Shown: positions 1-7,992 of the stretch, piece after piece
Layout: every line of letters begins with the position of its first letter
Position numbering within the stretch: position 1 is the stretch's first letter
From: Nitrospira sp. SG-bin2
Lineage (GTDB): Bacteria > Nitrospirota > Nitrospiria > Nitrospirales > Nitrospiraceae
Assembly (NCBI GenBank): GCA_002083405.1
Contig: LVWT01000033.1
Location: 1 to 64,000, forward strand
Reading direction: 5' to 3'
DNA: 64,000 bases
Made by a program: the position numbers and the translations under genes
Notes under the pieces: generated by a model
What the model was told of the DNA's origin: nothing
Database searches by the model: none
The model's input: only the letters and a program-made list of their open reading frames with translations

Positions 1-75
1 GCCAGGTAGCCACGGGCCAAAAGACCGGCTACTAGTGCTAACACCGTCAACGAGACGGTTCGTGTAAGAGTAAAT

Positions 76-107
76 GGCCCGGAATTCCATTTAAGGAATT
101 CCGGGCC
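76..107 (+). terminator. Strong hairpin, probable terminator of an upstream gene
   Basis: A perfect 13-bp inverted repeat (76-88 with 95-107, loop of 6) lies just before the first gene, followed by a weakly T-rich stretch. It probably ends transcription of a gene whose 3' end lies at or before the window edge. Two frames close upstream of it, at about 33-35 and 65-67, so that gene cannot be identified. Confidence 0.6.
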
Positions 108-130
108 CAACTTTGTTGTTTGGAGGACTC

Positions 131-640
131 ATGGCGATGCAAAAGCACGGAATCATTCTGGTCGGTCACGGCGGCATTCCCAAGGGATGCCCTCAGGAAT
201 TGGTCACAAAACTGAAACGCTTGGAAGGTCAGCGGCGTGCCGCGAAGCTTCCGCCTTCGGCGGAAGAGCTTGAGCTGGATACCAAGATCCGCCAGTGGCC
301 GAGAACCGCGGAGACAGATCCCTATCAAGCTGGTCTCGAAACAGTAGCGGCACGCCTGCAAGCCCAACTGAACGGCGCGCTCTTTGCCGTGGCCTACAAT
401 GAATTTTGCGCACCGACGTTAGAGGAATCGGTTGAAGCCCTGATCAATCAGGGGGCAACTCGCATTACCGTCGCGACGACCATGTTTACCCCGGGAGGGT
501 CACACTCTGAGGTGGAGATTCCTGAGATTCTGGATCATCTGCGACCCCAATATCCAGGGGTCGAAATCCGTTACGCCTGGCCGTTCGATCTAACTCTTGT
601 GGCTAATACCTTGGCGGAACAGGTGAAACGCTTTTCCTGA
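131..640 (+). CDS. CbiX-like sirohydrochlorin chelatase family protein
   Basis: A protein of about 169 residues with the short CbiX fold (class II chelatase). The N-terminal VGHGG (residues 11-15) carries the first metal-binding histidine and FTPGGSHSEVEIPE, near residue 125, the second. Proteins of this kind insert cobalt, nickel or iron into sirohydrochlorin for cobalamin, F430 or siroheme; which metal is used here cannot be told. Start: a GGAGG lies 4 bases before ATG 131, and ATG 137 is an alternative with more usual spacing. It stands alone behind the hairpin at 76-107 and is not with other cobalamin genes, so the pathway is uncertain. Confidence 0.75.
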   Translation: MAMQKHGIILVGHGGIPKGCPQELVTKLKRLEGQRRAAKLPPSAEELELDTKIRQWPRTAETDPYQAGLETVAARLQAQLNGALFAVAYNEFCAPTLEESVEALINQGATRITVATTMFTPGGSHSEVEIPEILDHLRPQYPGVEIRYAWPFDLTLVANTLAEQVKRFS

Positions 641-905
641 ATTGATTTCAGAGAAACCATCGGAAGCTCTTCTTTATTCGCCACAATCCATATCTAATGC
701 CACCGGCCCACACAAATACGCAGTGTATATCTTCTCGCTTTTTCGAGCGCTGCAATCTCGCTGGCCGACCTTCCTTGGCCCCCGGCATCACAACCTTTGT
801 CAGAGTCCGGCATTATCAGTTCTTGGGCTGCAAGCCTGCATGAGCATTGTTGACTTACCCGGTTTTTGTTAGGATGCGCCCGCCGAATAGATTGTGGAGC
901 ATTCC

Positions 906-1679
906 ATGAAAATCGCTACCTTCAATGTTAATTCTCTGCGCAAACGCCTGCCCATCGTGATGGAATGGCTCGACCGCCAGAAGCCAGACGTTCTTTGCCT
1001 CCAGGAAACGAAAGTGCAGGACAGCGAATTCCCTCTACTGGCCTTGACCCCGTCCGGCTACGAAATCACCTATCGTGGAATGAAGTCGTACAACGGTGTG
1101 GCCATTCTCAGTCGAAAGAAACCTGAGGCGGTGTTCTACGGATTCGATGATGGAGGAGAGCCGGAGGACGCGCGCTTACTCAGGGTCGTCATCGACGGTA
1201 TTCCCATTGTGAACACCTACGTGCCGCAGGGATTTGAAATCGACTCGCCGAAATACGCCTACAAGCTGGGGTGGTATGAGCGACTGCGGAAGTATTTCGA
1301 GAAACACCTCTTACCGGATGCCCCGGCGATTTGGTGCGGGGATATGAATGTGGCACCGAGACCGATGGACGTACACAGTCCGGACAAACATTTAAACCAC
1401 GTCTGCTATCACGTGGACGCCCGCAAGGCCTACGAGAAGACTCTCGCATGGGGATTCCAAGACGTGTTCGTGAAACTCTATCCGACCAAACAACAATACA
1501 CGTTCTGGGATTATCGGGCGCCGAGTTCACTGGAAGCAAATAAAGGTTGGCGTATCGACCACATTCTATCGACCAAACCACTGGCAGATCGATGCGTGCG
1601 GGCTGACGTAGACGTCGAGCCGCGGCGAGCGAAAGACCCTTCGGACCATACGTTTCTCTGGGCAGAGTTTTCGGTCTAG
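906..1679 (+). CDS. xthA: Exodeoxyribonuclease III
   Basis: A 257-residue Mg-dependent nuclease of the ExoIII/APE family, acting in base-excision repair as AP endonuclease and 3' exonuclease. It starts MKIATFNVNSLR, with the metal-binding glutamate in LQETK (E34), the NTYVPQG segment, GDMNVAPRPMDVH carrying catalytic Asp and Asn, and a C-terminal SDHTFLWAEF with the active-site histidine. Length fits the family. ATG 906 is preferred over GTG 894 because GTGGAG sits 6 bases before it and homologues begin at MKIATFN. Confidence 0.93.
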   Translation: MKIATFNVNSLRKRLPIVMEWLDRQKPDVLCLQETKVQDSEFPLLALTPSGYEITYRGMKSYNGVAILSRKKPEAVFYGFDDGGEPEDARLLRVVIDGIPIVNTYVPQGFEIDSPKYAYKLGWYERLRKYFEKHLLPDAPAIWCGDMNVAPRPMDVHSPDKHLNHVCYHVDARKAYEKTLAWGFQDVFVKLYPTKQQYTFWDYRAPSSLEANKGWRIDHILSTKPLADRCVRADVDVEPRRAKDPSDHTFLWAEFSV

Positions 1680-1757
1680 CCGCGCGCGCAACGCCCACCC
1701 CCCGCCCGGTCCGATCATGTAGGCTAACCACCCACCTGGCCGGACAGGACGACAGTC

Positions 1758-1928
1758 TCACGCCGCATGAAGCAAGGACTGTTTCTCCTTCAGATGATTG
1801 AGGCGGTTCGCTAACAGCATCGGGTCGACGATCAACCCGCAATTGATACAGCGATGGACGATGAGGCCTGGCGACAATTCCGGCTGTCGTTCTTCGATCA
1901 TCAGACCTTTGCACTTTTGACACGTCAT
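1758..1928 (-). CDS. Small zinc-ribbon protein (56 aa)
   Basis: A 56-residue ORF with a perfect GGAGGAG ribosome-binding site 5-6 bases before its ATG. Two Cys-x2-Cys pairs, CQKC at residues 3-6 and CINC at 27-30, should bind one zinc. The ending CGLIVDPMLLANR closely resembles the protein at 7742-7957 (CGDIVDQVIARNR), so the two are paralogues. Function is unknown; such ribbons often touch nucleic acid or protein partners. It is divergent from the phoB-like gene and shares with it an intergenic region full of TTAA repeats. Confidence 0.72.
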   Translation of the reverse strand: MTCQKCKGLMIEERQPELSPGLIVHRCINCGLIVDPMLLANRLNHLKEKQSLLHAA

Positions 1929-2000
1929 GAGTGCTCCTCCTTTTTATAAGTGGCGGCATCGAATCCAACCGCACACGGGAGGCAACGTAACATTGCGAGA

Positions 2001-2027
2001 TTAATCCTATGTTAATGAGCAGTTAAA
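2001..2027. promoter_or_regulatory. Triple TTAA repeat at 11-bp period (possible Pho box)
   Basis: TTAA occurs at 2001, 2012 and 2023, exactly 11 bp apart, about 75-100 bp from the start of the zinc-ribbon gene on the minus strand. Orientation is ambiguous because the core is palindromic. Confidence 0.45.
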
Positions 2028-2089
2028 ACTGTCTAATGTCTACCAATTACTTATGTTAGTAACAGACAGATTTCTTCAGCCCAATCATT

Positions 2090-2127
2090 CGTTACAATAC
2101 GTTACGCACTCGTAATCCGCTCGTAAC
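2090..2127 (+). promoter_or_regulatory. Pho-box-like repeat upstream of phoB
   Basis: Four hexamers, CGTTAC (2090), CGTTAC (2100), CGTAAT (2111) and CGTAAC (2122), are spaced 10, 11 and 11 bp, as in PhoB binding sites. They end 75 bp before the regulator start, suggesting autoregulation. Confidence 0.65.
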
Positions 2128-2202
2128 ACAAGCTGGATATCATACGCTTACCTGGTCGGTGAATTGGCTTATTGCCAAGACGCATTCGATGAAAGTGATG
2201 CC

Positions 2203-2913
2203 ATGTCGACCCGAACACCGAAAAAAATTCTCATCGTCGAAGACGAGCCCGATATCGCCCAGCTTGTGAAGCTCTATCTGGAGAAAGACGGATTTCGGGC
2301 CAGCGTCGCAAAATCCGGGGTCGAAGCCCTCACGGTCATTAAATCAGGGATTCCAGATCTGCTGATTCTTGACCTGATGCTTCCAGAAATCGACGGGATT
2401 GAAGTCTGCAAGAGACTTCGTAACGCACCAGATACCGCGCTCCTTCCTATCATCATGCTGACGGCCAAATCCGAGGAGTCTGACACAATCATCGGCCTTG
2501 AGCTCGGCGCCGACGACTATGTGACGAAACCGTTCAGCCCCAAAGCGCTGATTGCCAGAGTCAAGGCGCTCTTTCGACGGCTCGAACGGACGGATGACCA
2601 GAAACACTCGTCCTTCAGTTTTGGCCCGCTCCTGCTTGACCCGGCCCGGCACGAAATTACTGTAAAGGGCAAAGAAGTATCGCTCACGGCCAAGGAATTC
2701 GGCCTGCTCGAACACCTCCTGCGCCACCCTGGGCGCGTGCTGACGCGCGATGTCCTGCTGAACGCCGTGTGGGGCTACGATTACTATGGCACCACGAGGA
2801 CTGTGGACGTGCACGTCCGCCGGTTGAAGATGAAAATCCCGCTGCTCAACGACGCCATCATTTCGATCAAATCGCTAGGATACAAGCTGTCGGATCAACC
2901 ACCGGCCAGCTAA
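2203..2913 (+). CDS. phoB: PhoB/OmpR-family response regulator
   Basis: A two-component regulator of 236 residues. The receiver has the acidic pair in VEDEPD, phospho-acceptor D57 in LILDLMLP, and the conserved lysine in TKPFSPK. The C-terminal winged helix includes LTAKEFGLLEHLL and VDVHVRRLKMKI. Length and sequence are typical of PhoB, and neighbours (olsBA, phoX, phoU, ppk, pstS) with repeated Pho-box-like sites support control of phosphate starvation. No partner PhoR kinase lies in the window. ATG 2203 is chosen over TTG 2164 because homologues start just before KKILIVEDE. Assignment to PhoB rather than another OmpR regulator rests on context. Confidence 0.8.
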   Translation: MSTRTPKKILIVEDEPDIAQLVKLYLEKDGFRASVAKSGVEALTVIKSGIPDLLILDLMLPEIDGIEVCKRLRNAPDTALLPIIMLTAKSEESDTIIGLELGADDYVTKPFSPKALIARVKALFRRLERTDDQKHSSFSFGPLLLDPARHEITVKGKEVSLTAKEFGLLEHLLRHPGRVLTRDVLLNAVWGYDYYGTTRTVDVHVRRLKMKIPLLNDAIISIKSLGYKLSDQPPAS

Positions 2914-3003
2914 CCGGATCCGACACAAAGCCCGGCGCGCTTCGTTCTCATCCGCTCACTCGTCCTTCACCGCTCCGCTTCACGCACGAAATTCTAATCA
3001 AAA

Positions 3004-3042
3004 CTTAACGGACGATTCACCGCGATCTTACGAATTCGTTAC
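3004..3042 (+). promoter_or_regulatory. Pho-box-like repeat upstream of olsB
   Basis: CTTAAC (3004), ATTCAC (3015), TCTTAC (3026) and CGTTAC (3037) recur at an exact 11-bp period, ending 53 bp before the olsB start. One of the clearest sites in the window. Confidence 0.75.
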
Positions 3043-3095
3043 ACGGCCTTGCCAGGCTTGAGGGAGTCCGATCTACTTGCAAAGGAGGAAAGATC

Positions 3096-3869
3096 ATGGA
3101 CGCTCTCACGATGGAGACCGCGCAGCGCTCGAAGCTGGCTGTTTCTCTGACAAAATCTTCCGATGAAGTCTGCGAGGCGCAACGGCTTCGGCACCGGGTG
3201 TTTGCCGAGGAATGCGGCGCGCAGCTATCCACCAGCACGGCAGGCCTCGATGAAGATGAATTTGATTCCTTGTGCGATCACCTGATCGTGCGTGACGTGA
3301 GGCGAGATATGGTCGTCGGCACCTATCGTATTTTGACCTCCTGGAAGGCCAAAGAGCTCGGCCGGTTCTACTCGGAGTCCGAATTCGATCTCACGAATCT
3401 GAAACCGCTGACGCCGCGGCTTGTCGAGGTCGGCCGGTCGTGCATCCATCCCGAATATCGGCAGGGCGCCGTCATCACCCTGCTCTGGGCTGGACTGGCT
3501 CAATATATGGTCTCCGGCGGATACGAATACTTGATGGGCTGCGCCAGCATCAGCCTTGCCGACGGAGGCACCCTGGCGACTGAAACCTATCTCAACCTCT
3601 GCACGACGTCCATGAGCCCCAGTCACTGGCGTGTTGTCCCCCATCGGCCTTATCCCATCGGCACATGCCATCTCGTCGGGAAACCAATCCTGCCTCCATT
3701 AGTGAAAGGATATGTGCGCCTTGGCGCGTACGTGTGCGGAGAACCCGGATGGGATGAACAATTTAACACCGCCGACTTATTCATGCTGTTGCCGCTTTCA
3801 CGAATGGATGCGCGGTACGCCCGGCATTTCTTGGGAGCACGATGTCAATCACACGCACCGGCTGCCTGA
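3096..3869 (+). CDS. olsB: L-ornithine N-alpha-acyltransferase (OlsB-like)
   Basis: A GNAT-fold acyltransferase of 257 residues. OlsB transfers a 3-hydroxyacyl chain from acyl carrier protein to the alpha-amino group of ornithine, giving lyso-ornithine lipid at the inner membrane. Diagnostic stretches are RLRHRVFAEECGA, DSLCDHLIVRD, VGTYRILTS and VEVGRSCIHPEYR. The start has a strong AAAGGAGG. It overlaps olsA by 28 bp, so the two form one operon. A four-repeat Pho-box-like element precedes it, fitting known induction of ornithine lipids when phosphate is short. A few other hemolysin-like GNAT proteins look similar, but the partner gene makes OlsB most likely. Confidence 0.85.
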   Translation: MDALTMETAQRSKLAVSLTKSSDEVCEAQRLRHRVFAEECGAQLSTSTAGLDEDEFDSLCDHLIVRDVRRDMVVGTYRILTSWKAKELGRFYSESEFDLTNLKPLTPRLVEVGRSCIHPEYRQGAVITLLWAGLAQYMVSGGYEYLMGCASISLADGGTLATETYLNLCTTSMSPSHWRVVPHRPYPIGTCHLVGKPILPPLVKGYVRLGAYVCGEPGWDEQFNTADLFMLLPLSRMDARYARHFLGARCQSHAPAA

Positions 3870-4675
3870 CCAGGATCGGGCGGGGCATCCGTCTCCTTGG
3901 GAAGCTGTCCGAGGCGTTCATGCTGATCTGGCTGGTGCTCCCCCGCATCGAGTCCTCTCGGCACGATGGCATCATTGAGCGTTGGTGCCGCACTGTCCTC
4001 GATATTCTCGATATTCGCATGACCATGCAGGGGCAGACGCCTCCAGGGAGAACGCAGTCCGTGTTGTTCGTCGCCAATCATGTCTCCTGGATGGACATTC
4101 TGCTGCTCAACGCCTGTCAACGGGTTCGATTCGTCGCCAAGGAGGAGGTCAGATCGTGGCCGCTCATCGGATGGATCGCCTTCAGAACCGGCACATTGTT
4201 TCTCAAACGGACCAGCACGCACCAGTTGGCCCGCGTGATGAAATCAACGGCCGCCTCGCTTCGACGCGGAGACTGCATTGCAATCTTCCCTGAAGGCACG
4301 ACCACCGACGGCAGCTCCGTTCACGCGTTCCATTCGGGGCTATTCGAGTCAGCCATCGAAGCCAAAGCGCTGGTCTGGCCCATCGGCATCAGCTATCGCC
4401 GACTCGATGGCGCGCTCGATACCGACATCGCGTTTCTCGGCAGCGAGTCGCTCGTTTCTTCCATTCTGAATGTGCTGTCTCGGCCTACCACCCATGCGCG
4501 ACTGTCGTTTTCGAGTCCTGTCGACAGTTCGGCCGGGGATCGTCGCCAATTGACCGCCTGGTGCCAAATCGCCGTTGAACAGAGCCTGGCAGACCACGCA
4601 ACGTTCCTTGCCCCGCCTCAGGCTTCTCCGATACGCCCTGCACACAGACCCTCCTCACCTATAGCTGCCGCTTGA
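3842..4675 (+). CDS. olsA: Lyso-ornithine lipid O-acyltransferase (OlsA/PlsC-like)
   Basis: A 277-residue member of the PlsC acyltransferase family. It has the catalytic H-x4-D motif in ANHVSWMDILLL and the substrate-binding FPEGTTTDGSS. An N-terminal hydrophobic stretch (about residues 15-35) should anchor it to the cytoplasmic membrane. OlsA adds the second fatty acid to lyso-ornithine lipid, completing this phosphate-free lipid. Its start lies inside the end of olsB, pointing to translational coupling. By sequence alone it could be a 1-acylglycerol-3-phosphate acyltransferase; the pairing decides the call. Confidence 0.83.
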   Translation: MSITRTGCLTRIGRGIRLLGKLSEAFMLIWLVLPRIESSRHDGIIERWCRTVLDILDIRMTMQGQTPPGRTQSVLFVANHVSWMDILLLNACQRVRFVAKEEVRSWPLIGWIAFRTGTLFLKRTSTHQLARVMKSTAASLRRGDCIAIFPEGTTTDGSSVHAFHSGLFESAIEAKALVWPIGISYRRLDGALDTDIAFLGSESLVSSILNVLSRPTTHARLSFSSPVDSSAGDRRQLTAWCQIAVEQSLADHATFLAPPQASPIRPAHRPSSPIAAA

Positions 4676-4735
4676 TTTTATCCCACCGACGCCGCATCAT
4701 TGCGCTAGAATAACAACTGGACATCGCCGGCCATT

Positions 4736-5032
4736 GTGGTGACGACGCGCGTATTGAGACTGTTCCTTTTCTTTCCGGGCTTACTTCTGCCCCTTCTTCT
4801 ATCATGCAGTCATGAACCACGAGTCGAAGAATTCGAAGCCCGCATCGGCCAGATCGCACAGGACGACTTGATCCGCCGGTTTGGTTACCCCCAGCGACTC
4901 AAGAAAGTTCCCCTTGGGAACGAGGTGTGGGACTACGAATTTCTGGCAGGAAACTCCCGCTGCGTCGGGTACCGCGTCTACTTCGACGAAGACCGGCGCT
5001 CCCAGCGCTGGGAACGAATGGCCTGCCGATAA
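4736..5032 (+). CDS. Small lipoprotein with BamE/SmpA-like motif
   Basis: A 98-residue protein starting at GTG with a lipoprotein signal ending in LLLSC near residue 24. The remainder contains QDDLIRRFGYPQRLKKV followed by EVWDYEF, the pattern of the SmpA/BamE fold (a 'GxP...W.Y' core). It should be an outer-membrane or periplasmic lipoprotein of unknown role. A second lipoprotein with the same kind of motif lies at 10865-11281. GTG 4739 is an equally possible start. It is convergent with arsC. Confidence 0.62.
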   Translation: MVTTRVLRLFLFFPGLLLPLLLSCSHEPRVEEFEARIGQIAQDDLIRRFGYPQRLKKVPLGNEVWDYEFLAGNSRCVGYRVYFDEDRRSQRWERMACR

Positions 5033-5053
5033 CCACGCGCCGGACGGCCGACG

Positions 5054-5479
5054 TTATGGCAATCGGCCTTCTGTCTTCAGCCAATCTCTGATCTTCTCAG
5101 CGATTTCATCGCGGACACGGCGAAACACCTTCGCGCGATCGTCGTCGGAGCCCTGCGCCTCGGCCGGGTCGTCAAAACTCCAGTGCAACGTCGCGGCTCC
5201 GCCGCAAATCGCCGGACAGGTTTCTTTCGCCCGATCACATACGGTGACGACATACTCCGGATGCGGCACGAGCACGTCGTTCATGTGCTTCGACCACTGT
5301 CGAGAAATATCAATCCCCGCCTCCGCCATCGCGATGACTGCGCGAGGATTGAGGCCCACCGGGCTTGTCCCGGCGCTCAACGCCTCAAATCGGTTTCCGG
5401 CCAGATGGCGCAGCCACCCCTCCGCCATTTGGCTGCGGCAGGAATTTCCGGTACACAAGAACAGCACGGCAGGCTTCAT
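5054..5479 (-). CDS. arsC: Arsenate reductase, thioredoxin-coupled
   Basis: A 141-residue arsenate reductase with the low-molecular-weight tyrosine phosphatase fold. The P-loop CTGNSCRS holds nucleophile C9 and R15 (CX5R), and C81 and C88 in VCDRAKETCP are the relay cysteines of the thioredoxin-dependent class. It reduces arsenate to arsenite for export by the neighbouring Acr3. Its start overlaps the end of acr3 by 4 bp (ATGA), so the pair is co-transcribed and translationally coupled. Confidence 0.93.
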   Translation of the reverse strand: MKPAVLFLCTGNSCRSQMAEGWLRHLAGNRFEALSAGTSPVGLNPRAVIAMAEAGIDISRQWSKHMNDVLVPHPEYVVTVCDRAKETCPAICGGAATLHWSFDDPAEAQGSDDDRAKVFRRVRDEIAEKIRDWLKTEGRLP

Positions 5480-6573
5480 GCGGGCTCCTCCGCGGGGAAC
5501 CAGTGGCGCGTCCGGTTGCAGACGGAACAGACCGACAGCATGACGGGCACCTCAACGAGCACTCCCACCACCGTCGCCAGGGCCGCGCCGGACTCAGGTC
5601 CAAACAAGGCAATTGCCGTTGCCACCGCCAGCTCAAAAAAGTTACTTGCGCCGATGAGCGCGCCGGGCGCGGCCACCGAATGCGGCACCTTCCGCCACTT
5701 CATCAACCCATAGGCCAGCGATGCATTGAAGTACACTTGAATAAGGATCGGTATGGCAATGAGAGCCACATGCCACGTCTTATCGATGATGTTGTCGGCT
5801 TGAAAGGCGAAGATCAGCACCAGGGTTGTTAGTAACGCCGTCATGGTGAGGGGAGCGAATCGAGGCAAGAGCGACTGTTCGAACCAGATCCTGCCCCGTT
5901 GGGCGATGAGCCACTGCCGAATCACCGTGCCGAGGAGCAAGGGAATGACAATGAATGCGATCACCGAATAGAACAGGACGGGAAAGGGGACGCTCAGCGC
6001 GGAGGCGCCGGCAACCAGCACGCCGACGAGCGGGGCAAACAATACCAGCATGATCAGATCATTGATCGACACCTGAACAAGAGTATAGGCGGGGTCGCCG
6101 TCGGTGAGATGGCTCCAGACAAACACCATGGCGGTGCAGGGAGCCGCAGCCAGAATGATCGAACCCGCGATATATTGATCGGCTTCGGACGGCACGATCC
6201 ACGCAGCAAACAGCACCCGGAAAAAGAGCCAGGCGACGAACGCCATCGACAACGGCTTCACAACCCAATTCACAAATAGTGTGATCAACAATCCCTGCGG
6301 GCGCCGCCCCACGTTGCGGAGGGACGGAAGATCCACCTTCATCATCATGGGTATGATCATGAGCCAGATGAGCACGGCGATGGGAGCATTCACATGGCTG
6401 CCTTCGCCGAATTCCAAGCTTCGCAGTTCTTGAACGGCCGCTGGAGCCCACTGTCCGAGCAACACACCTCCCACCATGCCGAGCCCGACCCACAGAGTAA
6501 GATACCGCTCGAACAGATTCAGCCGCTTCGCATGAGGCTGAGCTTGAAATGCCTGTGTGATAATCCCTTCCAT
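5476..6573 (-). CDS. acr3: Arsenite efflux transporter Acr3
   Basis: A 365-residue membrane protein of the ACR3/bile-acid symporter superfamily with about ten hydrophobic segments. The conserved cysteine lies in AAAPCTAMVFVWS, followed by INDLIML, both family hallmarks. It exports arsenite produced by ArsC. AGGAGG sits 8 bases before the ATG. It is separated from arsR by 115 bp holding an ArsR-type operator (6648-6663), so acr3-arsC probably forms a transcript of its own under the same repressor. Confidence 0.93.
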   Translation of the reverse strand: MEGIITQAFQAQPHAKRLNLFERYLTLWVGLGMVGGVLLGQWAPAAVQELRSLEFGEGSHVNAPIAVLIWLMIIPMMMKVDLPSLRNVGRRPQGLLITLFVNWVVKPLSMAFVAWLFFRVLFAAWIVPSEADQYIAGSIILAAAPCTAMVFVWSHLTDGDPAYTLVQVSINDLIMLVLFAPLVGVLVAGASALSVPFPVLFYSVIAFIVIPLLLGTVIRQWLIAQRGRIWFEQSLLPRFAPLTMTALLTTLVLIFAFQADNIIDKTWHVALIAIPILIQVYFNASLAYGLMKWRKVPHSVAAPGALIGASNFFELAVATAIALFGPESGAALATVVGVLVEVPVMLSVCSVCNRTRHWFPAEEPA

Positions 6574-6647
6574 CGATCATTCCTCCTGTCGCCTTATCCG
6601 ACTCTTCGGCGAGAGACTTCCCCGCACTCTCTCCGCATCCGCCATCC

Positions 6648-6663
6648 ATCAACTACTGTTGAT
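6648..6663. promoter_or_regulatory. Probable ArsR operator upstream of acr3
   Basis: A perfect inverted repeat ATCAAC-TACT-GTTGAT. The same 6-4-6 layout and ATCAA/TTGAT half-sites recur at 7022-7037 before arsR. Confidence 0.7.
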
Positions 6664-6687
6664 ATATGAGACAAAAAAACACTCCCC

Positions 6688-7008
6688 CTAACAGCGCCGC
6701 GCCGGCATATTCCTCGAAGACGAGTCTTTCAGCCATGCGACGAGATCTTCCACCTCGCGTAAGGCGTCGCGGTTCAACGAATAGTAGATCCACCTGCCCT
6801 CAGGACGATCCGTTACGAGACCGGCATCTTTCAAGACCCGCAAATGAAACGACAATCTGGATTGGCCCGTCTTAAACGTATCGGTCAGCTCACACACACA
6901 CTGCTCACCGTCCCTCAACTGTTCCAGGAGACGAAGCCTTGTCTCATCCGACAGTGCGTGGAAGAGGCGGACTGTTTTCCCCAGGCTTCTTGTAGCGGCT
7001 GTTGTCAT
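6688..7008 (-). CDS. arsR: ArsR-family arsenic-responsive repressor
   Basis: A winged-helix repressor of about 106 residues. The metalloid-sensing pair is in GEQCVCELTD, matching the CVC motif of classical ArsR, and the recognition helix region is QSRLSFHLRVLKDAGLV. It should bind the two ATCAA-N6-TTGAT operators and leave DNA when arsenite binds. ATG 7008 is chosen because ATG 7023 would lie within the operator; neither has a clear Shine-Dalgarno. First gene of the arsR/acr3/arsC group. Confidence 0.88.
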   Translation of the reverse strand: MTTAATRSLGKTVRLFHALSDETRLRLLEQLRDGEQCVCELTDTFKTGQSRLSFHLRVLKDAGLVTDRPEGRWIYYSLNRDALREVEDLVAWLKDSSSRNMPARRC

Positions 7009-7021
7009 GCCATTTTTATAC

Positions 7022-7037
7022 ATCAATATTCATTGAT
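7022..7037. promoter_or_regulatory. Probable ArsR operator at arsR
   Basis: A perfect inverted repeat ATCAAT-ATTC-ATTGAT next to the arsR start, with a further TTGATCAA palindrome at 7037-7044. It matches the operator before acr3. Confidence 0.7.
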
Positions 7038-7159
7038 TGATCAAGCTCGGCCTACATTCGATCTTGATCCTCCGTTACAGAGAATTGATCGCTTCATGAC
7101 AAAGAATTGCACATACCTTTGCTACAGTTCCATCTCAGAGAAAAGAGAAAGGAGCCACT

Positions 7160-7591
7160 ATGTCGACTACTGCGCACCCACGGCAATCTCGTCGCAGACC
7201 TCTCGCACAAGATCCAGGCCGGACCTGCACAGAACCGGCGACCACGATACAGCGGCTGCAACTCTGGGCCGAATTAACGAAGCAACGGGCCATGCTGCTG
7301 ACCGATGTCCATCTCTCATTGCTCACCGACGAGGAGCCTGAAATGCACTCGGACCCTGTCGACCAAGCCTCTACGGAATTCGGGCAGGACCTTGCCATTC
7401 AGGTCAAGGTCTGGACCTTCGACAAGCTACGCCACATCGAACAAGCCTTGCGCCTGATGCAGACCAACAACTACGGCCGGTGCCGGCGATGTCATAAGGA
7501 GATTCCTTTCGAGCGTCTTTCAGTCAAGCCGGACGCGCTCTTTTGTGTCCCCTGTCTCACGCTGATCGAGCATGGGGCCGCAAGGAACTGA
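7160..7591 (+). CDS. TraR/DksA-family zinc-finger protein
   Basis: A 143-residue protein with a helical central part and a C-terminal C4 zinc finger: CRRC, then CVPC about 22 residues later, the layout of the DksA/TraR finger. DksA-type proteins enter the RNA polymerase secondary channel and modulate initiation. The coiled-coil tip typical of true DksA is not obvious, so a DksA-like regulator is the safer call. AGAAAGGAG precedes ATG 7160. Followed by a 12-bp perfect hairpin. Confidence 0.75.
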   Translation: MSTTAHPRQSRRRPLAQDPGRTCTEPATTIQRLQLWAELTKQRAMLLTDVHLSLLTDEEPEMHSDPVDQASTEFGQDLAIQVKVWTFDKLRHIEQALRLMQTNNYGRCRRCHKEIPFERLSVKPDALFCVPCLTLIEHGAARN

Positions 7592-7659
7592 CGCCATGGC
7601 CAGCCTTTACCGCCCATCGGAACCCGGCTGCCCGCCCCTTCAGCACCTGGCTCCCTCGC

Positions 7660-7692
7660 GCTTGTTCCTTCCTGCCAGGAGAAGGAACAAGC
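7660..7692. terminator. 12-bp perfect hairpin after the DksA-like gene
   Basis: GCTTGTTCCTTC at 7660-7671 pairs exactly with 7681-7692 across a 9-base loop. There is no T-tract, so it may be a factor-dependent terminator or an mRNA-stability element. Confidence 0.5.
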
Positions 7693-7741
7693 CTCGGGCG
7701 GAACAACTCCTGGCGCCGTTCACACTAACAGGAGGTTTCCA

Positions 7742-7957
7742 ATGCAATGTACCCGTTGTGCCGGCATGAGAGTGCCTGAGATGATTTCCGAAGGAGGGAT
7801 GCGGGTCATGGCTTTGCGATGTGTTCACTGCGGAGACATCGTCGATCAGGTGATCGCTCGCAACCGCAAGCCTCGGCGGCATGCCTTCCCGAGGCGCCCT
7901 CGAACGCCCACCTACGCAAGCGATCGTTCGAAACAGAACCGGCTTGTCTGGATGTAG
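7742..7957 (+). CDS. Small zinc-ribbon protein (71 aa)
   Basis: A 71-residue protein opening MQCTRC with a second pair CVHC about 24 residues on, giving a four-cysteine ribbon; the tail is very basic (RKPRRHAFPRRPR), which suggests nucleic-acid binding. AGGAGG lies 6 bases before the ATG. It is a paralogue of the 56-residue protein at 1758-1928, sharing CG-IVD after the second pair. Function unknown. Confidence 0.72.
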   Translation: MQCTRCAGMRVPEMISEGGMRVMALRCVHCGDIVDQVIARNRKPRRHAFPRRPRTPTYASDRSKQNRLVWM

Positions 7958-7992
7958 GAGACCGGCGGGACCCTCTATTTCGTCAGAACCTG

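Noticed and set aside
642..872. 76-residue ORF after the CbiX-like gene
   Set aside because: No ribosome-binding site and no protein-like pattern.
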